9,996 nucleotides of DNA, taken from contig JAKSDB010000022.1 in assembly GCA_022360415.1 (NCBI GenBank), positions 1-9,996 on the forward strand. Direction: 5' to 3'. The DNA is from Chlorobiales bacterium (GTDB lineage Bacteria > Bacteroidota > Chlorobiia > Chlorobiales > Chlorobiaceae). The position numbers were made by a program, and so were the translations under genes. Below are positions 1 to 7,700 of the stretch, piece after piece (the stretch's first letter is position 1; the number at the start of each line of letters is the position of its first letter). Under the pieces are notes generated by a model. The model was not told the DNA's origin. It worked only from the letters and a program-made list of their open reading frames with translations, and made no database searches.

Positions 1-189
1 ACCCGTCCGGACGGATATGGTTATCCGGGTGATTTCATAGTTGTCGATGCAGGCGTCAAGTTTAAACTTACTGACTATCTGACAAGCTCGTTCACCTGCC
101 GCAATATTACCAATGAGCTGTATTCGGAGGCTGAATGGTTCCGCTCTCCGGGCAGAAGCTTCGTGCTCGGAGTGGACCTGATCTATTGA
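1..189 (+). CDS. TonB-dependent outer-membrane receptor, C-terminal end (5' part outside window)
   Basis: Frame 1 is open from the left edge to a TGA at 187-189, giving 62 residues. The segment reads like the last strands of a TonB-dependent receptor barrel. It has an N-x-x-N-E-L-Y-S turn, then W-F-x-S-P-G-R-S-F-x-L-G, and it ends in an aromatic residue (V-D-L-I-Y), as outer-membrane barrels recognised by the BAM machinery usually do. Receptors of this family import scarce ligands such as siderophores, haem or cobalamin across the outer membrane using TonB energy. The ligand cannot be judged because the plug domain and most of the barrel lie upstream. A strong terminator follows 33 bases after the stop, so this gene ends its transcription unit and is probably not co-transcribed with the chelatase gene downstream. 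Confidence 0.85.
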   Translation, partial: TRPDGYGYPGDFIVVDAGVKFKLTDYLTSSFTCRNITNELYSEAEWFRSPGRSFVLGVDLIY

Positions 190-222
190 GGAACAGGAAC
201 CTCTCCCGCATCTGACAAGACG

Positions 223-261
223 AAGCCGTCCCGGTGTTTGACCTCCGGGACGGCTTTTTTT
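223..261 (+). terminator. Intrinsic terminator of the TonB receptor gene
   Basis: A 12-bp perfect stem pairs 223-234 (AAGCCGTCCCGG) with 245-256 (CCGGGACGGCTT). The loop is 10 bases, and the stem runs into seven T residues (255-261). This is a textbook Rho-independent terminator on the plus strand, placed just after the receptor stop codon. Confidence 0.93.
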
Positions 262-275
262 GTTTGCCTCCGAAC

Positions 276-299
276 GGGCGAAATATTTTTCGCCCCTAC
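276..299. repeat. Dispersed palindromic element, copy 1 (A/T core)
   Basis: GGGCGAAA (276-283) pairs with TTTCGCCC (288-295) around a 4-base loop, and the outer side carries CCCCTAC (293-299). Read on the minus strand it begins GTAGGGGCGAAA and ends in GCCC. It is therefore the same kind of element as copies 3 and 4, in the opposite orientation and with a different stem core. Confidence 0.7.
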
Positions 300-356
300 A
301 CTTGTCGTTCGTCACCGCATGATATCTCTATAGATACGGCCCACCACGGATAAGCA

Positions 357-397
357 TCCCGACATGTCGGGACTGCCCCTACGGTTTAACCGGTTAT
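357..397. repeat. Dispersed palindromic element, copy 2, with a 16-bp perfect palindrome
   Basis: TCCCGACATGTCGGGA (357-372) is a perfect 16-bp palindrome. It is followed by CTGCCCCTAC (373-382 region) and then CGGTTTAACCGGTTA. The part from CCCCTAC through TTAACCGGT has a clear counterpart beyond the chelatase gene (4614-4631, CCCCTACGATTAACCGG), so the family extends past the GTAGGGG tag. Apart from copies 1-3 and the terminator, no gene is visible in 190-546. Confidence 0.6.
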
Positions 398-435
398 AGC
401 TCTCAACATATGTCAGCGATTCATCCATTTTCGGT

Positions 436-461
436 GTAGGGGCGGACCCGCGTGTCCGCCC
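436..461. repeat. Dispersed palindromic element, copy 3 (GTAGGGGC...GCCC)
   Basis: This 26-base element opens with GTAGGGG. Its stem pairs GGGCGGAC (440-447) with GTCCGCCC (454-461) around a 6-base loop. It matches positions 4557-4582, on the other side of the chelatase gene, at 25 of 26 bases (C449 against T4570). Identity this high between two non-coding sites 4.1 kb apart shows a dispersed repeat family, not chance. Elements with this GTAGGGGC...GCCC form occur in intergenic regions of several bacterial groups. I infer a REP-like or small non-autonomous mobile origin. Confidence 0.8.
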
Positions 462-561
462 GTCGGTATCGAAAACCTCGCTTGCCACGAGCAGCCCAAA
501 CAGCCATCAAGCTAACCAGCCAGCTCGCCCTCCAGCCTTGGCCCCGAAAGTCAAGTAACGC

Positions 562-597
562 TTTACTATTCACCAAAGTATTACTACATTTGGTATT
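562..597 (+). promoter_or_regulatory. Candidate promoter and dyad operator upstream of the chelatase gene
   Basis: TTTACT (562-567) and TACATT (585-590) each match four of six bases of the bacterial -35 and -10 consensus, and they are 17 bases apart. Transcription would start near 597, leaving a leader of about 40 bases. An imperfect dyad lies over the same bases: ACCAAAGTA (572-580) and TACATTTGGT (585-594), whose complement is ACCAAATGTA. A regulator bound there would cover the -10 box. The stretch is AT-richer than its surroundings. This is pattern reading only, without support from homologous upstream regions. Confidence 0.3.
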
Positions 598-635
598 CCT
601 GTATTTACCTTAACCAATGGTGACTTTCCTTTCCT

Positions 636-3600
636 ATGCAGAGCAAAATCAAAATTGCGGCCATCGTCGGGATGGAGCAATGCAATCAGCGGGTATGGCG
701 CGAAGTAACGGACAAAATCAGCAGGTATGCGGAGCTGTCCCAGTGGACGGACCAGGACCTCGAACACCAGAATCCTGAAGCTGCTGAAGCCATCCGCAAC
801 GCCGACTGTATCTTTACCACTCTCATCCAGTTCAAGGGACAGGCCGACTGGCTCAAGGAACAGATCGACCGGTCGAATGTCACCACCATTTTCGCCTACG
901 AGTCGATGCCGGAAGTCATGCAGATGACAAAGGTCGGGAACTACGTTGTCTCCGGAGACGGCAGCGGCATGCCGGATATCGTCAAGAAAGTCGCGAAAAT
1001 GCTGGTCAAGGGACGTGACGAGGATGCCCTCTACGGTTACATGAAGCTGCTCAAGATCATGCGGACCATGCTGCCGCTGATCCCGAAGAAAGCCAGGGAT
1101 TTCAAGAACTGGATGCAGGTCTATACCTACTGGATGCACCCGACCACGGAAAACCTTGCCAGCATGTTCAATTACATCATGGCAGAGTATTTCGATGTTC
1201 AGGTCAAGGCAGACAAGGTGGTTGAAGTACCGACAATGGGGTTCTACCATCCCGGAGCCCCGGATTATTTCAAGGATTTGAACCATTACGCCAAATGGAA
1301 CCGGAAACGCGATAAAAAATCCAGAGAAAAACGTAATATCGGCCTGGTTTTCTTCCGTAAACATCTGCTTCAGGAAAAAGAATACATCGACAATACCATA
1401 CAGGCAATCGAGGCCAAAGGGCTCAACGTTCTTCCTGTATTCGTCATGGGTGTCGAAGGGCATGTGGCGGCGCGTGAATGGTTTGTCAACGCCGACATCG
1501 ACATGCTGATCAACATGATGGGATTCGGTTTTGTCGGCGGTCCCGCCGGTGCGACAACACCAGGCACATCGGCCAGTGCGCGAGACGAGATTCTCACATC
1601 CATCAATGCCCCATACGTTGTTTCACAGCCGCTTTTCATCCAGGACTTCAACTCCTGGAAAAAAGAAGGTGTCGTTCCGCTTCAGTCGGCCATGACCTAT
1701 TCCCTGCCGGAAATGGACGGGGCTGTCTGCCCGGTTGTACTTGGCGCTGTCAAGGATGGAAAGCTCCAGACCGTGCCGGACAGGCTGGAAAGGCTTTCCG
1801 GGCTCGCCGCCAGATTCTCCGAGCTGCGGAACATGCACAACCGGGACAAAAAAATTGCCTTTGTCGTCTACGACTATCCTCCCGGTATGGGGCGCAAGGC
1901 AAGCGCAGCCCTTCTTGACGTTCCGAAAAGTTTATACAAGATCCTGAAAAAACTCGAATCCGAAGGTTATAACGTCGGGACCCTCCCGGAGTCCCCTGAA
2001 GAGCTGCTCGAGATGCTCGACAAGGCAACCGACTATGAAGTCCAGGCACATGTTCCCGATGCGTTCGGCATAGACAGTGATGAATTCAAACAGCTCACCT
2101 CAGTGAGAGAGCGCGAGCGTATCGAAGAACGCTGGGGAGGTTTTCCGGGAGACATCGCGCCTCTCGGTAGCGACCGTCTTTTCATTGGAGGTCTGACTCT
2201 CGGCAATATTTTCATCGGGGTGCAACCGCGCCTTGGCGTTCAGGGTGACCCGATGAGACTTCTTTTCGACAAGGAAAATACCCCCCACCATCAGTACATC
2301 TCTTTCTATCGCTGGATCAGCCGGAACTTCAACGCAAACGCACTGGTCCATGTCGGTATGCACGGCACCGTCGAGTGGATGCCCGGCCTTCAGCTCGGCG
2401 TCACGGCTGACTGCTGGTCGGACGCGCTGCTTGGAGAAATTCCCCATTTCTACATCTACCCGGTCAATAACCCGAGCGAGGCCAATATCGCCAAGCGCCG
2501 CGGGTACGCGACCATGATATCGCACAACATACCTCCGCTTGCCCGTGCGGGCCTGTACAAGGAGCTCCCCGCGTTCAAGGATATGCTTAACGATTACAGG
2601 GAGCGCGATCTGAAAAAACTCGCCGATCCTGAAGCGGAAGAAACCATTATTGAAAAAGCGGAGCAGCTCAATCTTACCGATGACTGTCCAAGACTCGAAG
2701 GGGAAAGTTTCAGCGATTACCTCAGCCGTCTCTACACTTACCTGATGGAGCTCGAGGGCAAGCTGATATCCAACGCTCTCCATATTTTCGGGGAAACTCC
2801 CCCGCTTGAAAGCCAGGTTACAACCATAACGGAATACCTGAAGGTACGAGGTAACGAGCAGTCTCTGCCGTCGGTCATTCTTCAGGCAATCGGCGAATCA
2901 TCCAGGTATGGCGACTATGCTTCTCTTTCCGCCCGCGCCAGAAAAGGGGAACCCGATGCGCTTACCCTTCGTGAAAGAGTTGACGAACATACAAAAGACT
3001 TCATTGAGCAGACCATTTTCGGCCAAAAAGCCAATCCCGCGGCTGTTTTCAAGGTGCTCACGGGTGAAGCAAAGATAACCACGGTGATGGCAGACGCCCT
3101 CAACGGCTCTCTCAGGGAGGGCCTTGCGCTGAAAGAAGCTTTACAGGACAACAGCAGGGAGATGGAATCCCTCCTGAAAGCTTTCCGCGGCGAGTACATC
3201 CCTTCCGGCCCCGGCGGCGACATTGTCCGGGACGGCGCGAGCGTCCTGCCGACCGGACGAAACATGCACGCCATCGATCCCTGGCGCATTCCTTCAGAGC
3301 TTGCTTTCAAACGCGGCAAACAGATAGCCGACACTATTATCAAGCGGCACCAGGAAGAAAACGACGGCAACAATCCTGAAACCATTGCACAGGTGCTCTG
3401 GGGCCTCGACACCATCAAAAGCAAGGGTGAGGCTGTATCGGTCATCATCCACCTGATCGGTGCCGAACCGGCTTATGACGCCCAGGGCAAAATCAGCCAC
3501 TACAGCCTTGTTCCGCTTGAAAAACTCGGTCGCCCGAGGGTTGACGTTCTTATTCAGATCAGCTCGATTTTCCGTGACACTTTCGGCGTGCTTGTCGATC

Positions 3601-4445
3601 TGCTCGACAAGCTGGTCAAGGATGCCGCCAGGGCCGACGAACCGGCTGAAATGAACAACATCAAAAAGCATGTCGGCGAGGCAACGGCGAAGGGGCAGGA
3701 CTTTGATGCCGCAACGGCAAGGTTGTTCACCCAGGCGCCCGGCAGCTACGGCTCCATGGTCGAAGAGCTGATTGAAGATTCGGCATGGGAGAACGAGGAA
3801 GACCTCGACAACATGTTCATCAAAAGGACAAGCTATGCCTATGGCGGGAACCGTTACGGCGACCAGCAGCCCGAGATCCTCGAAAACCTTCTGGGCACTG
3901 TTGACCGTGTCGTCCAACAGGTTGACTCCGCCGAGTACGGCATATCGGACATCGACCGGTATTTCTCCTCTTCAGGATCACTTCAGCTTTCCGCGCGGAG
4001 AAGAAACACCAAAGGCAACAACGTCAAGCTGAACTATGTCGAGACCTTTACCGCGGACGTTAAAGTCGATGATGCCGACAAGGCGCTGAAAGTAGAGTTT
4101 CGCACGAAGCTCCTGAACCCGAAGTGGTTCGAAAGCATGATCGACCAGGGACATACCGGTGCGACTGAAATCAGCAACCGGTTCACCTACATGGTTGGCT
4201 GGGATGCCGTTACGAAAGGAGTTGACGACTGGGTTTACAAAAAAGCTGCTGAAACCTACGCCTTCAATCCGGAAATGCGTGAACGCCTGACCAAGGTAAA
4301 CCCCCAGGCCACACTGAACATCGTCGGACGAATGCTCGAAGCGAACGGCAGAGGCATGTGGAAAGCCGACCAGGAAACCATCAACCAGCTTCAGGCAATC
4401 TACGCCGACCTCGAGGACCGTCTCGAAGGGATGCTCGACGAGTGA
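636..4445 (+). CDS. bchH: Magnesium chelatase subunit H (BchH family; BchH, BchS or BchT paralogue not resolved)
   Basis: This is the large porphyrin-binding subunit of Mg-chelatase. With BchI and BchD it inserts Mg2+ into protoporphyrin IX, using ATP, at the first committed step of bacteriochlorophyll synthesis in the cytoplasm. At 1269 aa it has normal length for the family. Residues 1 to about 160 form the N-terminal domain typical of BchH/ChlH and absent from CobN, including F-A-Y-E-S-M-P-E-V-M near residue 90. The core motif HVGMHGTVEWMPG spans residues 572-584, with H576 and E580 as the family's conserved pair. GMHG is the BchH/ChlH form, whereas CobN usually has another residue in place of Met. 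Toward the C terminus are S-Y-A-Y-G-G (1066-1071) and E-Y-G-I-S-D-I (from 1100), then a V-G-W-D-A-V and G-R-G-M-W ending shared with ChlH. No clear Shine-Dalgarno precedes ATG 636, but MQSKIKIAAIVG is a typical N terminus and no earlier in-frame start fits. Green sulfur bacteria are known to carry up to three H-type paralogues (BchH, BchS, BchT). No bchI, bchD or bchM lies beside this copy, so the symbol names the family and not the exact paralogue. Confidence 0.93.
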   Translation: MQSKIKIAAIVGMEQCNQRVWREVTDKISRYAELSQWTDQDLEHQNPEAAEAIRNADCIFTTLIQFKGQADWLKEQIDRSNVTTIFAYESMPEVMQMTKVGNYVVSGDGSGMPDIVKKVAKMLVKGRDEDALYGYMKLLKIMRTMLPLIPKKARDFKNWMQVYTYWMHPTTENLASMFNYIMAEYFDVQVKADKVVEVPTMGFYHPGAPDYFKDLNHYAKWNRKRDKKSREKRNIGLVFFRKHLLQEKEYIDNTIQAIEAKGLNVLPVFVMGVEGHVAAREWFVNADIDMLINMMGFGFVGGPAGATTPGTSASARDEILTSINAPYVVSQPLFIQDFNSWKKEGVVPLQSAMTYSLPEMDGAVCPVVLGAVKDGKLQTVPDRLERLSGLAARFSELRNMHNRDKKIAFVVYDYPPGMGRKASAALLDVPKSLYKILKKLESEGYNVGTLPESPEELLEMLDKATDYEVQAHVPDAFGIDSDEFKQLTSVRERERIEERWGGFPGDIAPLGSDRLFIGGLTLGNIFIGVQPRLGVQGDPMRLLFDKENTPHHQYISFYRWISRNFNANALVHVGMHGTVEWMPGLQLGVTADCWSDALLGEIPHFYIYPVNNPSEANIAKRRGYATMISHNIPPLARAGLYKELPAFKDMLNDYRERDLKKLADPEAEETIIEKAEQLNLTDDCPRLEGESFSDYLSRLYTYLMELEGKLISNALHIFGETPPLESQVTTITEYLKVRGNEQSLPSVILQAIGESSRYGDYASLSARARKGEPDALTLRERVDEHTKDFIEQTIFGQKANPAAVFKVLTGEAKITTVMADALNGSLREGLALKEALQDNSREMESLLKAFRGEYIPSGPGGDIVRDGASVLPTGRNMHAIDPWRIPSELAFKRGKQIADTIIKRHQEENDGNNPETIAQVLWGLDTIKSKGEAVSVIIHLIGAEPAYDAQGKISHYSLVPLEKLGRPRVDVLIQISSIFRDTFGVLVDLLDKLVKDAARADEPAEMNNIKKHVGEATAKGQDFDAATARLFTQAPGSYGSMVEELIEDSAWENEEDLDNMFIKRTSYAYGGNRYGDQQPEILENLLGTVDRVVQQVDSAEYGISDIDRYFSSSGSLQLSARRRNTKGNNVKLNYVETFTADVKVDDADKALKVEFRTKLLNPKWFESMIDQGHTGATEISNRFTYMVGWDAVTKGVDDWVYKKAAETYAFNPEMRERLTKVNPQATLNIVGRMLEANGRGMWKADQETINQLQAIYADLEDRLEGMLDE

Positions 4446-4472
4446 AGATCACTCACGTTAATCTCGTTTACA

Positions 4473-4510
4473 AAAGGCCGCTCCGGAACCTGACTTCCCG
4501 GGCGGCCTTT
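4473..4510 (+). terminator. Terminator after the chelatase gene
   Basis: AAAGGCCGCTC (4473-4483) pairs with GGGCGGCCTTT (4500-4510), including one G-T pair. Two more G-C pairs follow after a single mismatch. The stem begins 28 bases after the TGA stop. The 3' T run is short (three T, then C), so it may terminate less sharply than the other two terminators in this window. Confidence 0.7.
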
Positions 4511-4556
4511 CGCGTTGTGTCCCGATCGCCGGGAAACAATCATGAACCTTTTCCTC

Positions 4557-4633
4557 GTAGGGGCGGACCTGCGTGTCCGCCCGATACATCATCATGTAGG
4601 CAGACCCATGTCTCCCCTACGATTAACCGGTAA
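4557..4633. repeat. Dispersed palindromic elements, copies 4 and 5, in convergent orientation
   Basis: Copy 4 (4557-4582) is the GTAGGGGC...GCCC element with stem GGGCGGAC/GTCCGCCC, 25 of 26 identical to copy 3. Copy 5 faces it and forms its own hairpin: GTAGG (4596-4600) with CCTAC (4616-4620), and AGAC (4602-4605) with GTCT (4610-4613). It is followed by GATTAACCGGTAA, which resembles the tail of copy 2. The pair is bounded by GTAGGGG at one end and CCCCTAC at the other, a 64-base unit with terminal inverted repeats. Between the chelatase stop and the next gene (4446-4752) I see only this unit and the two terminators. Confidence 0.72.
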
Positions 4634-4681
4634 CGACATAACGCGCTATCGCGATGCACCGGAAAAGGAGTGAGACCGCGC

Positions 4682-4722
4682 AAAAAAAAGGCCGTCTCAG
4701 AAATCAGGTTCCGAGACGGCCT
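4682..4722 (-). terminator. Intrinsic terminator of the autotransporter gene
   Basis: Read on the minus strand, AGGCCGTCTC (4722-4713) pairs with GAGACGGCCT (4698-4689). The loop is 14 bases, and eight T follow (the A run at 4682-4689). The stem starts 31 bases after the stop codon of the minus-strand gene. This is a strong Rho-independent terminator. Confidence 0.92.
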
Positions 4723-4752
4723 CTGCCTTGTAAAGCACCGACCCGCTTCAGC

Positions 4753-7700
4753 TCAGAAGGTTTTCCTCAATCCCGCCATTATCGAATAATCGTAGGAATC
4801 GAGGTCTTCCATTCCAAACATGGCACTGCCCTTCAGGTAGTAGCCGAAATCGTTGTTTTCGCTCAGCTCCTGACTCAGGCCTATCGTTCCGCCCAGGAAC
4901 CATTTCTCAGGGTTGGAAGTCAACTCAACGCTATCGTCGAGATACCGTACCTTGTTGTCATCCGAGAAGTCCCTGATCACGGTAACCTCGAAGAACGGGT
5001 GCACCTTGTTTTCGCATTTGCCAACCACACCGGCCAGGCTCAAACGGCCCTGGAGCCCGTCATGGTCTTCGATACTGACATCGCCGACCAGTGTCGAGAG
5101 ATCGATTCCCTCGGTATACTGATAAATCAACTGGGCCTGCGGCTCGAAGCGGAAGCCCGGTCCAAGAGGAATGCACGCCCCTGTTTCAATAGAAGCGGCA
5201 TAGGACCACACCTCCGGCTTCTGTTTCTCTTCTGTCAGGTAGTCGATAGTCAGATCATTGTAGATCGCCTGTCCAACCGCATCGAGATACCACGTACCCC
5301 GTTCATGCAGCGACATATAGGCACCGACGCCATACGCGGTCTGTGACAGCTCGCCTGCCTTGTCGTCGCTCCTCAACCCGTCGATGTCAGCCTCGCCGAA
5401 ACCTGCTCCGGCAAAGATTCCGAGATCGAAACGGGTACCTTCCTCGTCGCCGTCAGCGACCAGATCGGTACCGATCTGGAACCATCCGCTGTAGCCATCA
5501 ATCTCCGTAGCGGCGTCACCTTCGAGCCCGAGGCGGTATTTGCTGCCTTTCGTGCGAATCCACCACGATTCCTTCTCGCCGACGTCATCCCTGAACCATC
5601 CGTATGCCCTGCGTTCGAAGAACCTCATCATGGACTCGTTGCCGAGGCGGTTGATGAACGGCGTGACCGACTGCAAGACAGCAGCTTCTTCGCGGTAACC
5701 GGGAGACTGGATGTACCAGTTGTCATTTTCCTCACCCTGTGCAAATTCAACGGCAAACGGGCCGAAATCATTCGGATTACCGAGCACAAAACTGTCCGGA
5801 TCGAAGTCTCCTCCAACCGTAACAAATTCAATGCCGTCTCCTTCGGTAAGCGCAACGTCACTGACAACATTGTTAAGAACAACGGTCGTTTCGCCAATGA
5901 CGTCCTCACCGACAATCAGGCGCTCATCGGAGACCTTGCCGCTGGTGCTCAGATCGGCATCGAGCCACAGTTGGCCGGTATCGGATGTGTAATCACCCGT
6001 CACGTGGACCCAGTCGTTCACTTCATCATCGAGCAGATCGAGTATACCGTCATTGTTGTAATCCCCGACGATAACATACTCTCCCGGCGACGCCCCCTGC
6101 GCGATAACCCGGGAACCTTCTTCAACGTTGAACGTCACGAATTCACCGTCTTCAGAAGTCTCGATTACGACAAACTCCGCGTCATTGTTACCGAGATCGA
6201 CGATGGAGTTGTTTTTCACATCGATGGTTTCCCAGTTGACAACCTCATCGCCAAGAGTCCCGGCCCAACCGTCAAAAGTAAGCATGTCGATATCCTCGCC
6301 GCCATCGAGAACCGGTACGGTATCGATCTTTGCGATATCTTTTACTGTCATCTCGTCTTCACCTGCACTCAGGAACACGTCCCCTGTCAGGCTTGCCGTG
6401 TCTTCAAGGAGAACGATGTCATCCGCCGGATTGAAGTCTATGAACGAAGACCTGATAGCGTAGGCTTCCCCATCCTCGCTGACCGCGGATATTTCCGAAT
6501 TACCTCCGATCCTCAGGTTCATGCCGTCATAAGCGTAAATACCCATCGCGACACCATCGATTCCTTCCGCCGTTGAGGAAATGGTACCGTCCTCGATAGT
6601 GAAGGGATTCTCGAGAGGATCACCGCCGCCGTAGATGCTGCCACCCGCACTCATCATACCAACAGACCAGGAATCCTTGGCTGTCGTGGTAATCTCGCCC
6701 GAAAGCGTTCCGCCAAGCCTGATATCTTCACCGGCCTGCATACCGTATGCATGGCTTCCGTAGGCTGTCACCGTTAGCGAACCGGTGAAATCACCTATTC
6801 CGGCCTCACTGAGATCGCCGATCAGAATGTTGTTATCCGCACGCAATCCGTACGCTCTATCGCTGTCAGCTTCCTCGAACCCGGCTGTTACGTTGATTGT
6901 AGCGGACAAATCGTTGCCGATATTGATGTCTTCACCGGAAGACAGGCCGTAGGCATAGTCATCGAGCGCCCAGACATTCAACGTTCCGTCCAGGTTTCTT
7001 TCTATGTCGATATATCCATAGGCTCGAAGACCATAGGCGTCATCGTTGTCGCCGCCATCGACAAGCTGATCCCCTACGGTTCGGACACCACCTTCACCTA
7101 TTGAACCGTTACCGGCGATAACCGTCATATCCGTTGTCACATCACGGCCGATCTTGATGTATTCACCATCGTCGCCGCCGGCATGCAGTCCATAGGCACC
7201 GTTATCGAGCGCCTGAACGGTAATCGTTCCGCCAAGATCCCTGCCGGTCTTGATATAATCTTCGGCGTACAGGCCATAGGCATAATCCCGCTCGGCCGTA
7301 ACGGTCATATCAGTCGATACGTCGTTACCGATTTCGATATGACTCCCGCCGTCCCATCCGGCAGCCAGCCCAAACGCATGATCTTCACCGGCAGTGACGG
7401 TAATTTCACCACCGAGATTGTTTCCTATCTCGATATTCTCACCAGCACTCATGCCGAACGCATTGTCACCATAGGAAGTGATATTCATCGTCCCGAGATA
7501 GCTGCCTGTGCCCGGCCAGTCATGATCCTGGTCCGGCAGGTAGCCGATCGTGATATCCTCGTCGGCGCGAAGACCATAGGCATTGTCCATACCGGCGGTG
7601 ACGCTCATCGTTGCAGTCACGTCCTCTCCAATGCTGATATACTCATGAGCACGGAGGCCATAGGCATTGTAACCGTCAGCCTCGATTGTAAAGTCTCCGC

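Noticed and set aside
617..782. Small open frame starting at ATG 617, overlapping the chelatase start in another frame
   Set aside because: There is no ribosome binding site, the product is about 55 residues without recognisable features, and it overlaps a well-supported gene start.
570..1463. Long minus-strand open frame (297 codons) opposite the 5' part of the chelatase gene
   Set aside because: It is fully antisense to a clear BchH coding frame. Its translation has no recognisable domain, and it is the usual shadow of biased codon use in a real gene.
636..4445. Cobaltochelatase CobN as identity of the plus-strand gene
   Set aside because: The N-terminal BchH/ChlH domain with E-S-M-P-E-V-M is present, and the core motif is GMHG as in Mg-chelatases.
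4654..5346. Plus-strand open frame of 230 codons opposite the barrel domain
   Set aside because: It overlaps the minus-strand terminator and the convincing barrel coding sequence, and its product resembles nothing recognisable.
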